Assembly: GCA_934180065.1 (NCBI GenBank)
Contig: CAKPRA010000014.1
Span: 1 to 39,094, forward strand
Direction of reading: 5' to 3'
Length of the DNA stretch: 39,094 nucleotides
Source of the DNA: an uncultured Clostridia bacterium
GTDB lineage: Bacteria; Bacillota; Clostridia; TANB77; CAG-508
Shown: one piece after another, positions 7,840-17,181 of the stretch
Numbering within the stretch: position 1 is the stretch's first letter
Layout: each line of letters starts with the position of its first letter
The notes under the pieces: model-generated
Database searches by the model: none
The model's input: the letters and a program-made list of their open reading frames with translations, nothing else
Told to the model about the DNA's origin: nothing
Made by a program: the position numbers and the translations under genes

Positions 7840-8577
7840 ATGTATAGAAAAATTATAGGCGGTATAATTTCTGTAGTTATTATAACAATAATGGGAATAG
7901 GAAAATTAGATTTTATTAAACAGGACAATAGTGTAGAGGAAATGGAAGTGTCTAAAGTTGAACAAGCTGAAGAAATAAATGAAGATGAAAATGAGAACAT
8001 AACGCAGGATAACCCAGAGAATGAGGTCGAAGAAATAATAAAAGATGAAGTAACTATTCCAGAAAAGAATGAGAATAGTATAAAAGCAGAAAATACTATA
8101 GCAACAAAATCAAATGGTACACAAACAAGTAAAAAACAAGAAACTAAAGAAAAACAAGAAGTACAAAAGAATACAAATGAAAAAACGAACAATCAAAAAG
8201 TACAAGAAGAAAATAAACAAGAAGATGTAAAACAAGATAATGTACAAAAAACGGAGAAAACTGAACAAAAGAAAGAAGAAACAAAAAAAGAAGAATATAT
8301 CTATAATGATACAGCAACTAAACAAATAATGGCAGATATTAATGAAATAGCAAAGAAAAATCCAGATCTATGGGGAAAAAATGGAGAAAAATTATACAAG
8401 ATAGAGATTTGTGCTAATCTTGTTGGAAAAAATTATATGTGTCCATATAGAAAAGCACAAGTTGAAGGTCAAGTATTAAATGTATATCCTGTGAAATTTT
8501 TAGTATATGCAGTAGATTATAAAAGAACTGGATTTGCAACTGAAACAAGATATTATATAGATATAACTAATTATTAA
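7840..8577 (+). CDS. secreted or membrane-anchored charged-repeat surface protein
   Basis: 245 residues from ATG 7840, with GGAGGG upstream. One N-terminal helix (IIGGIISVVIITIMGIG) acts as anchor or signal. About 130 residues rich in Glu, Lys, Gln and Asn follow, with many QE and KE pairs, then a folded-looking C-terminal domain of about 90 residues from YIYNDTATKQIM to YYIDITNY that contains two cysteines. The linker suits a wall-spanning protein. I do not recognise the C-terminal domain. Its own promoter and the following terminator suggest a short transcription unit between sortase and adhesin. Confidence 0.65.
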   Translation: MYRKIIGGIISVVIITIMGIGKLDFIKQDNSVEEMEVSKVEQAEEINEDENENITQDNPENEVEEIIKDEVTIPEKNENSIKAENTIATKSNGTQTSKKQETKEKQEVQKNTNEKTNNQKVQEENKQEDVKQDNVQKTEKTEQKKEETKKEEYIYNDTATKQIMADINEIAKKNPDLWGKNGEKLYKIEICANLVGKNYMCPYRKAQVEGQVLNVYPVKFLVYAVDYKRTGFATETRYYIDITNY

Positions 8578-8588
8578 AATAAAAGAAG

Positions 8589-8611
8589 CATCACTATAAG
8601 TGGTGTTTTTT
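8589..8611 (+). terminator. intrinsic terminator between the surface protein and the adhesin
   Basis: CATCAC (8589-8594) pairs with GTGGTG (8600-8605) around TATAA, followed by six T. Confidence 0.65.
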
Positions 8612-8632
8612 ATTATGGAAGGAGAATTCAAA

Positions 8633-11204
8633 ATGAAATCAAAAAAAGGACAAAAAATAATAAGTGCAATTTTATTAGTGTTTATGATTATTAGTCAGTT
8701 TGGAGGAGTGTATGCTGCTCAAATAGGAGAAACTAAAGATTTAGTATCTTTACGGAGAATGTGAAAAACACCTAAAATATAAGAATTCACAAGGTGTTAA
8801 TGTTTTAATTAAAACACATTATGTTGTATATAATGAAAATGGAAAACAATATCCAGCATATTGTTTAAATGTTAATCTTCCAGGTGTTAGTGATGATGAT
8901 AGTTATGGTGTAGAGGTTGGAGATATGAGTCAAATAGCAAATAATCAAGCTGTTTGGAGAGTGTTATTAAATGGATTTCCTTATAAGACACCAGAACAAA
9001 TGGGACTACCAGATGAGCGTGCAGCATTTGTAGTTACAAAACAAGCTGTTTATTCTGTACTAGATGGTAGAGATACAAGCAGATATAGTGGAACAGATGA
9101 CATTGGAAATATTATGGCTAATAAAGTTAGAGAATTAGTTGATATAGGAAGAAATGGTACACAAACATATCAAGATCCTGTTGTAACAACAAATGCAATT
9201 TCAAATGCTGGAGTGGATTCTAAGGATAGTACATATATATCACAAACTTTTGTAGTAGATTCACAAGTAAATATGAAAGACATAAGAGTTATTTTGAATG
9301 GAATGTCAGCACCAGAAGGAACAAAAATTGTTAATGAAAATAATGTTGAACAATCTACATTTAATAAAGGTGAACATTTTAAAGTGTTAGTACCTAGAAA
9401 AAATATTGTAGGAGATATTAATGTACAATTTAGTATAACTGGACAAGCAGAAACATATCCTATTTTATTTGGAAAAGCACCAAATGAAAATGTGCAAAAT
9501 TATGTACTTACAACTGATCCATTCATACTAACTAATTCTAAAGCAAGTATGTATTATAAACCAACTGGAGATTTTGAACTTGAAAAGATAACTAATAAAG
9601 ATAGTGAGCTAACAGGTGCAACAACAGGAACAGGACTTAAAGGAGCAGTATTTACTATCAAATCAAAAGATGGAACATTTTCAAGAGAAATGACAACAGA
9701 TGAATATGGAAAATTCAAATTATCAGGTCTTGAATTGAAAGAATATATTGTATCAGAAAAATTAGCACCAGATTATTATCTAAAGGGAAAAGATACAGAA
9801 TTTGAATTTAAACTTGAATATGATGGAGATTCTAAAAAACTAACAGTAGAAAATACTCCAGTTGATATAAAAGTAAATGTAGACAAAGGAGCAGATAAAG
9901 AAGAGGCACAAGGAAATGAAATTGTAAATTATGATATTGATAATATTAAGAACCTATCAAATGTTAAATTGAATAATTTTACTTTAACAGATGATTTACC
10001 AAAAGAAGTAAGAATACAAAGCTTAGAAACAGGAACATATAATGAAGATTTAAAATATTCAATAACATATAATACTAACAAAAATGAAAATATTGAATTA
10101 CAAAAGGATTTAAGCACAAAAACGAATAACAAAATTGATTTTACAAAAGTAGAACTAGAAAAAGATGAATATGTAACAAGTTATTCATTAAATTTTGGAA
10201 CTGTAAAAATTGGATTTAGCAATGTTGAAAAAATGAAAGTGCAAACAAAAGTAATAGAAGGACTAGCAGACAAATCAAAATTTATTAATAATGTAAAAGT
10301 ATCAGGAACATATTTAGATAAGAAAACTGAAGATAAAGATGATGTACCTGTAAAAGTATATGAAAATATATTAAAGATAAGAAAAGTAACAAAAGAATAT
10401 AACCAATATACTAAATTAGAAGCAGGTTCAAAAATTGATGCAACATTTGAACTATTAGATGAGAATAAAAAGTATATAGCAACAATAAAAACAACAAACG
10501 GAGAGGCTGAATATAAATATTTAGAAACAGGAAAAACATTTTATTTAAAAGAAATTTCAACAGATCCATATTATGTAGTAAATAAAGATTTGATTGAATT
10601 CAAATTTGAAGAAAATGGACAAATAATAGAAAAAGAAATAAAAAATGATAATGTGAATCTTGTTGTAGATGTAGAAAAAGAAGGTCCAACAGAAGCACAA
10701 AAAGGTGAAACTATTACTTACGACTTTAATAAAATAGGAAATTACTCTAATACTGAAGTTAATAATTTTACATGGGGTGATAAGTTACCAAGACAAGTAA
10801 CAGCACAAAAGCTAGAAACAGGAACATACAACGAAGAAATTAATTACAAGGTACAATATATTACAAATAAAAATACTAATTGGGTAGACTTAGGAGAATA
10901 TAAAACAACTGAAAATAATGTAATTGATTTCACAACATTAGAATTAAGTGAAGATGAATATGTAAAAGAATATAGATTATGTTTTGGAAAAGTAAAAGAA
11001 GGATTTTCACAAGTTGAAGCACCAAAACTTTATGCAACAGTAAATGAAAATGTTCAAAACAACAAAATATTCGTAAATAATACTTATGTAACAGCTACAT
11101 ACCAACAAACAGAATTAGAAGCAAAAGATGATGCTCACACAGTTGTATATACAAAAACACCAGCAAAAGACAAAGAGTTACCAAAAACAGGAATAGATGA
11201 TTAA
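8633..11204 (+). CDS. thioester (TQXA) / Cna-B adhesin with LPKTG, +1 shift at CGG 8753
   Basis: ATG 8633 (GGAAGGAG upstream) gives a signal peptide ending VYAAQ, then CGG at 8753-8755 and a stop two codons later. Skipping C8753 continues as GECEKHLKYK and runs to 11204, 856 residues in all. Domains in order: a thioester domain with Cys77 in YCLN and Gln137 in TKQAVYSV; a linker; a Cna-B/SpaA-type domain (FELEKITNKD to LEVKEY-like LELKEYIVSE); then two related modules, each with ETGTYNE and a DEYV...FG.VK.GFS pattern, separated by a second Cna-B-like segment. It ends ELPKTGIDD. Thioester domains bind host surfaces covalently, and here the protein may bind recipient or eukaryotic cells. The usual hydrophobic helix and positive tail after LPXTG are missing. 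Without the shift only a 43-residue leader would be made. Confidence 0.85.
8753..8755 (+). promoter_or_regulatory. in-frame CGG, +1 recoding site 2 (adhesin)
   Basis: Zero frame reads TTA-CGG-AGA-ATG-TGA. Skipping C gives TTA-GGA-GAA-TGT (Leu-Gly-Glu-Cys), and the frame stays open for 2.4 kb. Confidence 0.8.
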
Positions 11205-11217
11205 GGAGGATTTATAT

Positions 11218-11478
11218 ATGTTAAATATTAGTGAAGTAAGAATAAAGAAAATAAATAAAGGAAATTTTTTAGGATATGCAAGTATTTTAATAGATAATTC
11301 AATGATAGTAGATGGAATCGAATTGCATGATGGAGAAAAAGGAAGATATATTTATATGCCACTAAACCCTAAAATGAGAAAGACAAGAAAAAATAGTGCT
11401 TATCCAATTGAAAATGAAACAAGAGAACAAATATTGGAAGCTGTGTCAAATAAATATGATGAAGATACAGAAGAATAG
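11218..11478 (+). CDS. spoVG: SpoVG family RNA/DNA-binding regulator
   Basis: 86 residues from ATG 11218, chosen because GGAGG at 11205-11209 lies 8 bases upstream. LNISEVRIKKI, LGYASILIDNSMIVDGIEL and YIYMPLNPKM are the conserved SpoVG blocks, and the tail is acidic. SpoVG proteins bind nucleic acid and regulate many genes in Firmicutes; mobile elements often carry copies. It directly follows the adhesin, and a strong hairpin comes after it. Confidence 0.88.
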   Translation: MLNISEVRIKKINKGNFLGYASILIDNSMIVDGIELHDGEKGRYIYMPLNPKMRKTRKNSAYPIENETREQILEAVSNKYDEDTEE

Positions 11479-11488
11479 AAAATCAAAA

Positions 11489-11520
11489 AGAAGGTACAGA
11501 GAAAAATCTTTGTATCTTCT
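11489..11520 (+). terminator. strong hairpin after spoVG
   Basis: A 14-pair stem (11489-11502 with 11507-11520, two G-T pairs) closes an AAAA loop. The T tract behind it is weak, so it could be an RNA-stabilising or processing hairpin rather than a full terminator. Confidence 0.55.
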
Positions 11521-11540
11521 TCTAATTTAAGGAGGAAAAG

Positions 11541-12131
11541 GTGAAAGAGATTATTTTACCAGAGCTACAAGAAATCAAAGAAAAGACTGATTTTATGATT
11601 AATTATAAAGAGGTTATAGAAAACAAAGATATAGAAAAGTATTTAAAAAGTTTAGAAAAAATTAGATATGAAATGTTTAATAAAATAAAAATAAGCAATA
11701 AGGAAAATCCAAATAATCAGATAAATTTTATTAACAATTTATATAAAGCCACAGTAGTAAATGATGTTTTAAAAATATATATTCCAGAGGCATTGCCAAA
11801 GTTTAAGAATATTAATAATTATGCTTATAAGAATATTTTATTAAGTACAGCAGAATGTATAAAAGATTATGAAGGATTATTTAAAGATAAATTGACATTT
11901 GTTGTAATTATAGTACATGAAAAACAAAGTAATATGGATATAGATAATAAATATGTGAAACCAATAATAGATGCTTTAGTGTTACAAAAGATAATACAAG
12001 ATGATAATATACAAAATATGTTTTACTTAGCACAAGGAAAAAATGATACAACTAAGCCTTATACAGAGGTATTTGTAATGGATGGAAAGTATATAACAGG
12101 ATGGCTAGAAAACATAGAGAAAATGTTTTAA
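11541..12131 (+). CDS. RusA-like Holliday junction resolvase family protein
   Basis: 196 residues, GTG start at 11541 with GGAGG at 11531-11535. The region from 133 to 155 reads DIDNKYVKPIIDAL then IIQDDN, which matches the metal-binding core of RusA nucleases (DxDN...K...DAL...DD). The N-terminal 60 residues are helical and charged and are extra compared with compact RusA. It may resolve junctions formed during element replication or recombination. The family assignment rests on this motif alone. Confidence 0.6.
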   Translation: MKEIILPELQEIKEKTDFMINYKEVIENKDIEKYLKSLEKIRYEMFNKIKISNKENPNNQINFINNLYKATVVNDVLKIYIPEALPKFKNINNYAYKNILLSTAECIKDYEGLFKDKLTFVVIIVHEKQSNMDIDNKYVKPIIDALVLQKIIQDDNIQNMFYLAQGKNDTTKPYTEVFVMDGKYITGWLENIEKMF

Positions 12132-12236
12132 AAATATGAAATTTTGTTAAATATTTTGTAAAAATTTTTTTTATAATAATGAATAAGAAAATAGTTGGAA
12201 TTTAAGCGAAAACTTTTCTATTTTTTCAATAGTTTA

Positions 12237-12261
12237 AGACACCGTTGAAAAAACTGTGTCT
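12237..12261 (+). other. leader hairpin before the winged-helix gene
   Basis: AGACAC (12237-12242) pairs with GTGTCT (12256-12261) around an A-rich loop, 24 bases before the GTG start at 12286. The 150-base gap before this gene is otherwise very AT-rich, with a TATAAT at 12172-12177 but no convincing -35. Confidence 0.35.
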
Positions 12262-12285
12262 TTAACAAGAAAAAGGAGGAGAGAT

Positions 12286-13203
12286 GTGAAAGAAAAAAAC
12301 AGCATAAGTAAAGAAGATTTAGAAATATTAGAATTTCTATCTAAATACAAAATGTTGAAAGTTGAAGATGCAAAACTTATTTATAAAAGCAAAAGATATT
12401 ATAGACAAAGAGTAAATAGATTAATAGATAATGAGTATGTAAAGAGGTATAAAAGCTATATCATAATTAGTAAAAAAGGAAGAAAGATATTAAATAAGGT
12501 TGGAACTGACTATATAAAAAATATTAAGAATGAATCCTATATGGAGAGATTGAAAAACATAGCAAGTATAGCAACTGTAAGTATAGATTCTAATATCAAG
12601 TTTATTCCTAGCTGGGACATAAAAGAAAAAGACATATATACAGAAACAGCTCGAAGATATGTCGGCAAGATGATAATAGAAAATGATGAATATTTAGTTT
12701 ATTATATATCAAGTAAAAAGAAACATGTATATATTAAGCAATTGTTATTTGATATAAAAAAAGCATTAAATTATAATGAAATTATTATTTTTGTGGAAAA
12801 CTTTGATGTTGTAAACAAAAATTATTCTAATTTGTCTTTTGGAAAAGATAATACATACATAATTAAAAATACTGAAGAAAACAAGAAGATAATTAAGGAA
12901 ATATATAATATGAATGCTCATGAAATATTAGAAAATATATATCAAAAGGAGATTATGATTAGTGATTGGAAGTATGCTGATTATTTAATAGAAGATGGAA
13001 CTTATATAGTTTATATGATATTTCTAAATACTGAAAAGATTAATAGACTAAATTGGTATTATAAAGAAAATACGAATTCCAACAGAAAAGTAGAGATTGT
13101 AACATTAGAAGAAAACAAGCAAAAAGTAGATGAATTAAGTTGCAATAATGTAAAAGTAAAAACTTTAAATGTAGATTTGTTGGGAGGAGAGAGTGAATAT
13201 TAA
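12286..13203 (+). CDS. winged-helix, replication-relaxation-like protein
   Basis: About 305 residues. GTG 12286 is preceded by AAGGAGG; an earlier in-frame GTG at 12256 would place that ribosome site inside the gene. The N-terminal 75 residues form a winged helix (DLEILEFLSKYKMLKVEDAKLIY, RQRVNRLIDNEYVKRY). The remainder has alternating strands (EYLVYYIS, EIIIFVENFD, YIVYMIFLN) like a nuclease-derived fold. Similar proteins often sit beside VirD4 in conjugative elements. Its stop overlaps the VirD4 start by 11 bases. Confidence 0.6.
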   Translation: MKEKNSISKEDLEILEFLSKYKMLKVEDAKLIYKSKRYYRQRVNRLIDNEYVKRYKSYIIISKKGRKILNKVGTDYIKNIKNESYMERLKNIASIATVSIDSNIKFIPSWDIKEKDIYTETARRYVGKMIIENDEYLVYYISSKKKHVYIKQLLFDIKKALNYNEIIIFVENFDVVNKNYSNLSFGKDNTYIIKNTEENKKIIKEIYNMNAHEILENIYQKEIMISDWKYADYLIEDGTYIVYMIFLNTEKINRLNWYYKENTNSNRKVEIVTLEENKQKVDELSCNNVKVKTLNVDLLGGESEY

Positions 13204-15045
13204 AAAACTGAAACAAATTTTACAAAAGAAAAAAGTAAAATATGCAATTAGCATATATTTAATTATTAGGATAGTAATACCAATAATAAATTTTTATTTG
13301 AGAGCATTGGAGAAATGTTTTTCCAGAGATTATCATGCGATAGAAATACATAATATATTTGATTGTATAAAAGCTTTATGGTGTACTAAATCAATATGGA
13401 CTATTTGCTTCATAATGGTGCTTATTTTGACTTTTTGCATCTTAAACATATTATTTACTAGAAAGCAAATGAAAATTGAAAAAGAAGGAATCTCATTCAA
13501 AAATAAAGATGGAACTTATGGAACATCTAATTTTATTACACCACAGGAAATAGATATTTTGAAAATTGGAGATGAGGAAAAGATACCAGGAATAGTTATT
13601 GGAAAAACAATAGATACTGATGAAATAATTGTACTTCCAGATAGTGCAAAATCAATAAATAGAAATATAATGATATGGGGTGCATCTGGCTCACGGAAAA
13701 TCTACAAGCTACATAATACCAAATGCTTTGAAGATTGCAGACCAAGAAATTATGATAAAAAAAATAGAAGAAATGGGATTGCAAGGAAAAAATATAGTTT
13801 GCACAGATCCAAAACGGTGAACTTTTTAGTTTGACAAGTAAAGCTTTTGAAAAACAGGGATATGATGTAAAAGTATTTAATACTGTTAATCCTAAGCATT
13901 CAGATGGAATAGACTTATTTAAGTTTATAGAAAAAGAGATAGATGCACAAGTTTTTGCTCAAGTAGTAATTAGTACAACTCAAAATGCTGGAAAAAAAGG
14001 TGAAGAGTTTTGGCAAAATACACAAGAAAATCTGTTGAAAGCACTATTATTACATATAAGATTTGAAGTTGAAGATGAAACAAAGAAAAACATGAGATAC
14101 TTAAATTCAATATTAGCCTCAGGTGATATAAAAAAGATAGATGATGTATTTAAAAATTCAACAGGGGTTACACGAATTGCATATAACATATATGCACAGG
14201 CTTCAGACACAATAAAACAAAGTACAATTATAGGTTTGGCAACGAAATTACAAGTATTTCAATTAGATGAAATTGCAGCAATAACAGAAAAAAATGATAT
14301 AGATTTTTTAGACTTAAATAACAAGAAGATGATTATATATTGTATTACAAGTGATATGGATACAACAATGAGCTTTTTGAATAGCTTATTTTTTTCATTT
14401 TTATTTATAAAAACAATTAGACAAGCAGATAGAAATGAAGAAAAGAGATTGAATAGGCAATTATCAATCTTTTTAGACGAATTTGCTAATATAGGACAAA
14501 TTCCAGACTTCCAACAGAAATTATCAACAATAAGATCTAGAGGAATATCGGCAGTAATAGTCTGTCAGCATATTGCAGGACTTAAAGCATTATATCCTAA
14601 TGATATTTGGCAAGGTTTAATTGGAAATTGTGATATAAAAATAATAATGGGAACAAATGACCTTTTAACAGCAGAATATATTAGTGAAACCTTGGGTGTT
14701 GCAACAGTTGAAACAAGTTCTATAAGAAAAGAAGCAGAGTTTGATGGAAAACTTGATTATGGTGCAGAATCCCTATCAGTTGTAAAAAGAAATGTTTTAA
14801 ATAAAGATGAAGTAATGAGGCAAGACAATAATATTCAAATTGTTAGCATTAGAGGATATAAAGCCTTCAAATGTAAAAAATTGAAGTATTGGGATTATAG
14901 ACTAGGAAAAGAATTAGAAACTATATCAATTGAAGATTATGAATCTAAAACACAACATGAATTACATCCTATAAAAGAAAATAAAAAAGAAGAAAAACTA
15001 CCAACATTTGAAGAATTTTTGAAAGGAAGGAGGAATATAGGTTGA
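13193..15045 (+). CDS. virD4: VirD4/TraG-type coupling ATPase with two +1 shifts at CGG
   Basis: GTG 13193 has GGGAGGAGA upstream. Two N-terminal membrane helices are followed by GTSNFITPQEID. The Walker A motif is interrupted by CGG 13694-13696: skipping C gives GASGS-GKST (residues 163-171), exactly the GX4GK spacing. Forty codons later CGG 13815-13817, followed at once by TGA, interrupts TDPK-GEL, the conserved block after Walker A in VirD4 proteins; skipping C restores it. The frame then runs to TGA 15043-15045, 616 residues in total. DEFANIG at 428-434 is the Walker B block, followed by LSTIRSRGI and VICQH. The protein couples the DNA substrate to the transfer channel. Neither half would be an ATPase without both shifts. 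Confidence 0.9.
13694..13696 (+). promoter_or_regulatory. in-frame CGG, +1 recoding site 3 (VirD4 Walker A)
   Basis: Zero frame reads TCA-CGG-AAA. Skipping C gives TCA-GGA-AAA-TCT, the Ser-Gly-Lys-Ser of the P-loop. Inserting any extra residue here would break the fixed P-loop spacing, so the net event is loss of one base, not an added amino acid. Confidence 0.85.
13815..13817 (+). promoter_or_regulatory. in-frame CGG, +1 recoding site 4 (VirD4 TDPKGEL)
   Basis: In the frame established by site 3 the codons are AAA-CGG-TGA, an immediate stop. Skipping C gives AAA-GGT-GAA (Lys-Gly-Glu) and completes the conserved motif. Confidence 0.85.
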
Positions 15046-15884
15046 TTGATGAGCTAGAAAAGAAAATTGCCTGGCAAAATATTAATACTTCAGAGGAAAA
15101 GAACAAAATACTTTCAGGAAAAGCAATAGCAATAGAAAGTGAAAAAATAAAATTAACACATGAAGATGGGAAAATTTATGAAGAAAATATAAATTGTATA
15201 GTAGTAAATTTTAAAAACATTAAAGTATTAATACCAGGAAGAGAATTAGGACTAGAAAGAGATGATAAAAAGAATATAAGAAATTTAATTGGTTCAGAAA
15301 TAAAGTTTATTATATTAGAATCAGATAAATTAACAAATACAGCAGTAGCATCAAGAATAAAGGCAATGGAAAGAATAAAAAATATACAGCAAAAAAAGTA
15401 TCAAACAGGAGATGTTGTTTTTGCAAAAGTAATTTCAGTTTGGCACAAATACATAGTAGTAGAATGTTTAGGAATAGACATAAGACTAAAAATATCAGAT
15501 TTGGAATATGGATATGTTGCAAACTTAGAAAATTTATATCAAGTTGGCGACAAAATAAAGGTGAAGATAAAAGAAATTGATACTGAAAAAGGAATTCTAA
15601 AAATATCACATAGAGATACGAAGGAAGATCCGTACAAAAATATTAGAAAGAATTTTGTGGAAAAAGGAGAATACTTAGCAACTGTATCAGGATTTAGTGA
15701 TAATGGAGTATTTGCAACATTGTGCCAAGGTGTAGATACATTGGCAACACTTCCTGTGTGGCTGGAAACACCCCCATTGCCTGGTGATACAATTATTGTA
15801 AAAGTTAAAAAAATAATACCAGAAAAAAGAAAAATATATAGTTCTTTGCTCAAGATTGTAAGGAGGGAAAATATAAATGACTAA
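15042..15884 (+). CDS. S1 RNA-binding domain protein, TTG start
   Basis: 280 residues from TTG 15042, overlapping the VirD4 stop; AAGGAGG lies just upstream. The region from about residue 125 to 195 (YQTGDVVFAKVISVWHKYIVVEC to GILKISHRD) is a canonical S1 OB-fold. A second S1-like unit follows (GEYLATVSGFSDNGVFATL). The N-terminal part resembles a further degenerate S1 repeat. Proteins of this kind with ribosomal-S1-like repeats recur in Firmicute conjugative elements, but their role in transfer is not clear. It might bind mRNA or the transferred strand. Confidence 0.75.
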   Translation: MIDELEKKIAWQNINTSEEKNKILSGKAIAIESEKIKLTHEDGKIYEENINCIVVNFKNIKVLIPGRELGLERDDKKNIRNLIGSEIKFIILESDKLTNTAVASRIKAMERIKNIQQKKYQTGDVVFAKVISVWHKYIVVECLGIDIRLKISDLEYGYVANLENLYQVGDKIKVKIKEIDTEKGILKISHRDTKEDPYKNIRKNFVEKGEYLATVSGFSDNGVFATLCQGVDTLATLPVWLETPPLPGDTIIVKVKKIIPEKRKIYSSLLKIVRRENIND

Positions 15885-16359
15885 AAATCAGAATATTGCC
15901 CTTCAATTTTTAAGCAAAATTAAAAGTTGTAGTGATGAGCAATTGATATTTTTTACTGGATGTTCAAATCAAGATATAAAGTATTTAATAACATCTAATT
16001 TTATTGTGAAAGATGCGAAAACAAATTTATTACATCATAAAATGAAAAAAGTGGATGTGAGAACATCAGTTGCATTAGATGTTATAAAATTAATAAAAAA
16101 TGAAATAAAAGACTATGGATATAGCAGAAATTTTCCTGTAATTTTTACAGCTATAACATTAGAAAATAAAAGCTGTGATATTGCAGTTGTACGAGCTATT
16201 GAACAAGAAACAGTATTTAGAAGATTAAAAGAATATTCAAAATCGGATAAAATTATTATTGTACTTGAAAATGAAAATTATAATAAAAGTCTTATAAATA
16301 CAGATAAAGAGGTACTTATTTGTAAATATCCAATAGAAATAATTGATAAAATTAACTAA
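15877..16359 (+). CDS. conserved conjugative-element protein, winged-helix-like
   Basis: 160 residues, overlapping the S1 gene by 8 bases, with AAGGAGGG upstream. A short N-terminal helical domain (ALQFLSKIKSCSDEQLIFFTG) is followed by strand-rich segments (FPVIFTAITLE, CDIAVVRAIEQE, KIIIVLENENY). The layout is a smaller version of the winged-helix protein at 12286 and may share its nuclease-like fold. I do not recognise a family. It closes the VirD4 operon, since a promoter follows. Confidence 0.5.
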   Translation: MTKNQNIALQFLSKIKSCSDEQLIFFTGCSNQDIKYLITSNFIVKDAKTNLLHHKMKKVDVRTSVALDVIKLIKNEIKDYGYSRNFPVIFTAITLENKSCDIAVVRAIEQETVFRRLKEYSKSDKIIIVLENENYNKSLINTDKEVLICKYPIEIIDKIN

Positions 16360-16403
16360 AATTTTTTCTCAAATTGAAAATTTATAAGTTGAAATTTTAT
16401 AAT
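16356..16403 (+). promoter_or_regulatory. promoter with conserved upstream box (copy 2)
   Basis: TTGAAA (16374-16379) and TATAAT (16398-16403) are 18 bases apart. The flank CTAAAATTTTTTCTCAAA matches the box at 7761-7778 with one difference. It drives the small membrane protein at 16431. Confidence 0.6.
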
Positions 16404-16430
16404 ATATAAAAAATGAAAGGATGATGAAGT

Positions 16431-16661
16431 ATGGGAAATATTATTTTAGCAATCATATTTTCAGTTTCAGTAACTATTTTTTGTTATGAAACTTATTATG
16501 AGAAAAAAGAAAAGAAAATTGGAAGATTATTAGCTCCTAAAGTTGAAGAATTGATAGAGAAATCTAGTTTAGAAATTTCAAGGAGAGAAAAAAGATTAAA
16601 TAGAGAATTGACGGATGCAGAAAAAAATAAGATTGTTGACGAATGTTATAGCAGAATATAA
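16431..16661 (+). CDS. small single-helix membrane protein
   Basis: 76 residues: one N-terminal helix (IILAIIFSVSVTIFCYE), then a charged cytoplasmic helix with REKRLNRELTDAEKNKIVDEC. GAAAGGATG lies upstream of ATG 16431. It has its own promoter and a strong terminator. Function unknown. Confidence 0.6.
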   Translation: MGNIILAIIFSVSVTIFCYETYYEKKEKKIGRLLAPKVEELIEKSSLEISRREKRLNRELTDAEKNKIVDECYSRI

Positions 16662-16667
16662 AAAAAT

Positions 16668-16707
16668 AAAGGACAGAAACCTTAAATGATTTTTGTCCTT
16701 TTTTTAT
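16668..16707 (+). terminator. bidirectional terminator between the small membrane protein and HU
   Basis: A 12-pair stem (16668-16679 with 16690-16701) is flanked by A-rich sequence on the left and T-rich sequence on the right, so it can serve both converging genes. Confidence 0.8.
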
Positions 16708-16982
16708 TAATTATTTATTGAATCTTTTAAGGCTTTTCCAGGTTTGAAAGCTGGAGCAACACAAGCTGGTATAACAAGTTCTTCACCTGTTTGTGGATTT
16801 TTTCCTTTTCTTGCAGCTCTTTTTCTTGTTTCAAATGTTCCAAATCCTACAAGTTGTATTTTTTCACCTTTTTTTAATTCATCAGTAACTACTTCTATAA
16901 AAGCATTTAAAGATGCTTCTGTATCCTTTTTTGATGCTTCAGTTTTTTCAGAAATAGCTTTTACTAATTCACTTTTGTTCAT
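16707..16982 (-). CDS. hup: HU family DNA-binding protein
   Basis: 91 residues, the standard HU length: MNKSELVKAI at the start, GFGTFETRKRAARKGKNPQTG for the DNA-binding arm, and PAFKPGKALKD at the end. AAAGGAGG precedes the start. It compacts and bends DNA and may help the recombination or transfer complexes of the element. It is transcribed against its left neighbour and has its own promoter. Confidence 0.95.
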   Translation of the reverse strand: MNKSELVKAISEKTEASKKDTEASLNAFIEVVTDELKKGEKIQLVGFGTFETRKRAARKGKNPQTGEELVIPACVAPAFKPGKALKDSINN

Positions 16983-17030
16983 AATAAAATTTCCTCCTTT
17001 TAAATGTTTTCTTTCTTTTGTATTAATGAT

Positions 17031-17059
17031 AATTTAGCAAATAAAGATTCTTTTGTCAA
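17031..17059 (-). promoter_or_regulatory. promoter of the HU gene
   Basis: On the minus strand TTGACA (17059-17054) and TAAATT (17036-17031) are 17 bases apart, about 50 bases upstream of the HU start. Confidence 0.6.
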
Positions 17060-17181
17060 TAAATATAGAAAAATAAAATTAATTGATAAATAAGTTTTTT
17101 TGTGATATAAATAATAAAAAAACAAATCAATAGATGAGAAAATGAAATTAAAAGATGGCAACCAGTAAAGGAGAAAAACTA

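Noticed and set aside
15310..15853. Minus-strand frames opposite the S1-domain gene
   Set aside because: Shadows of a well-supported plus-strand gene.
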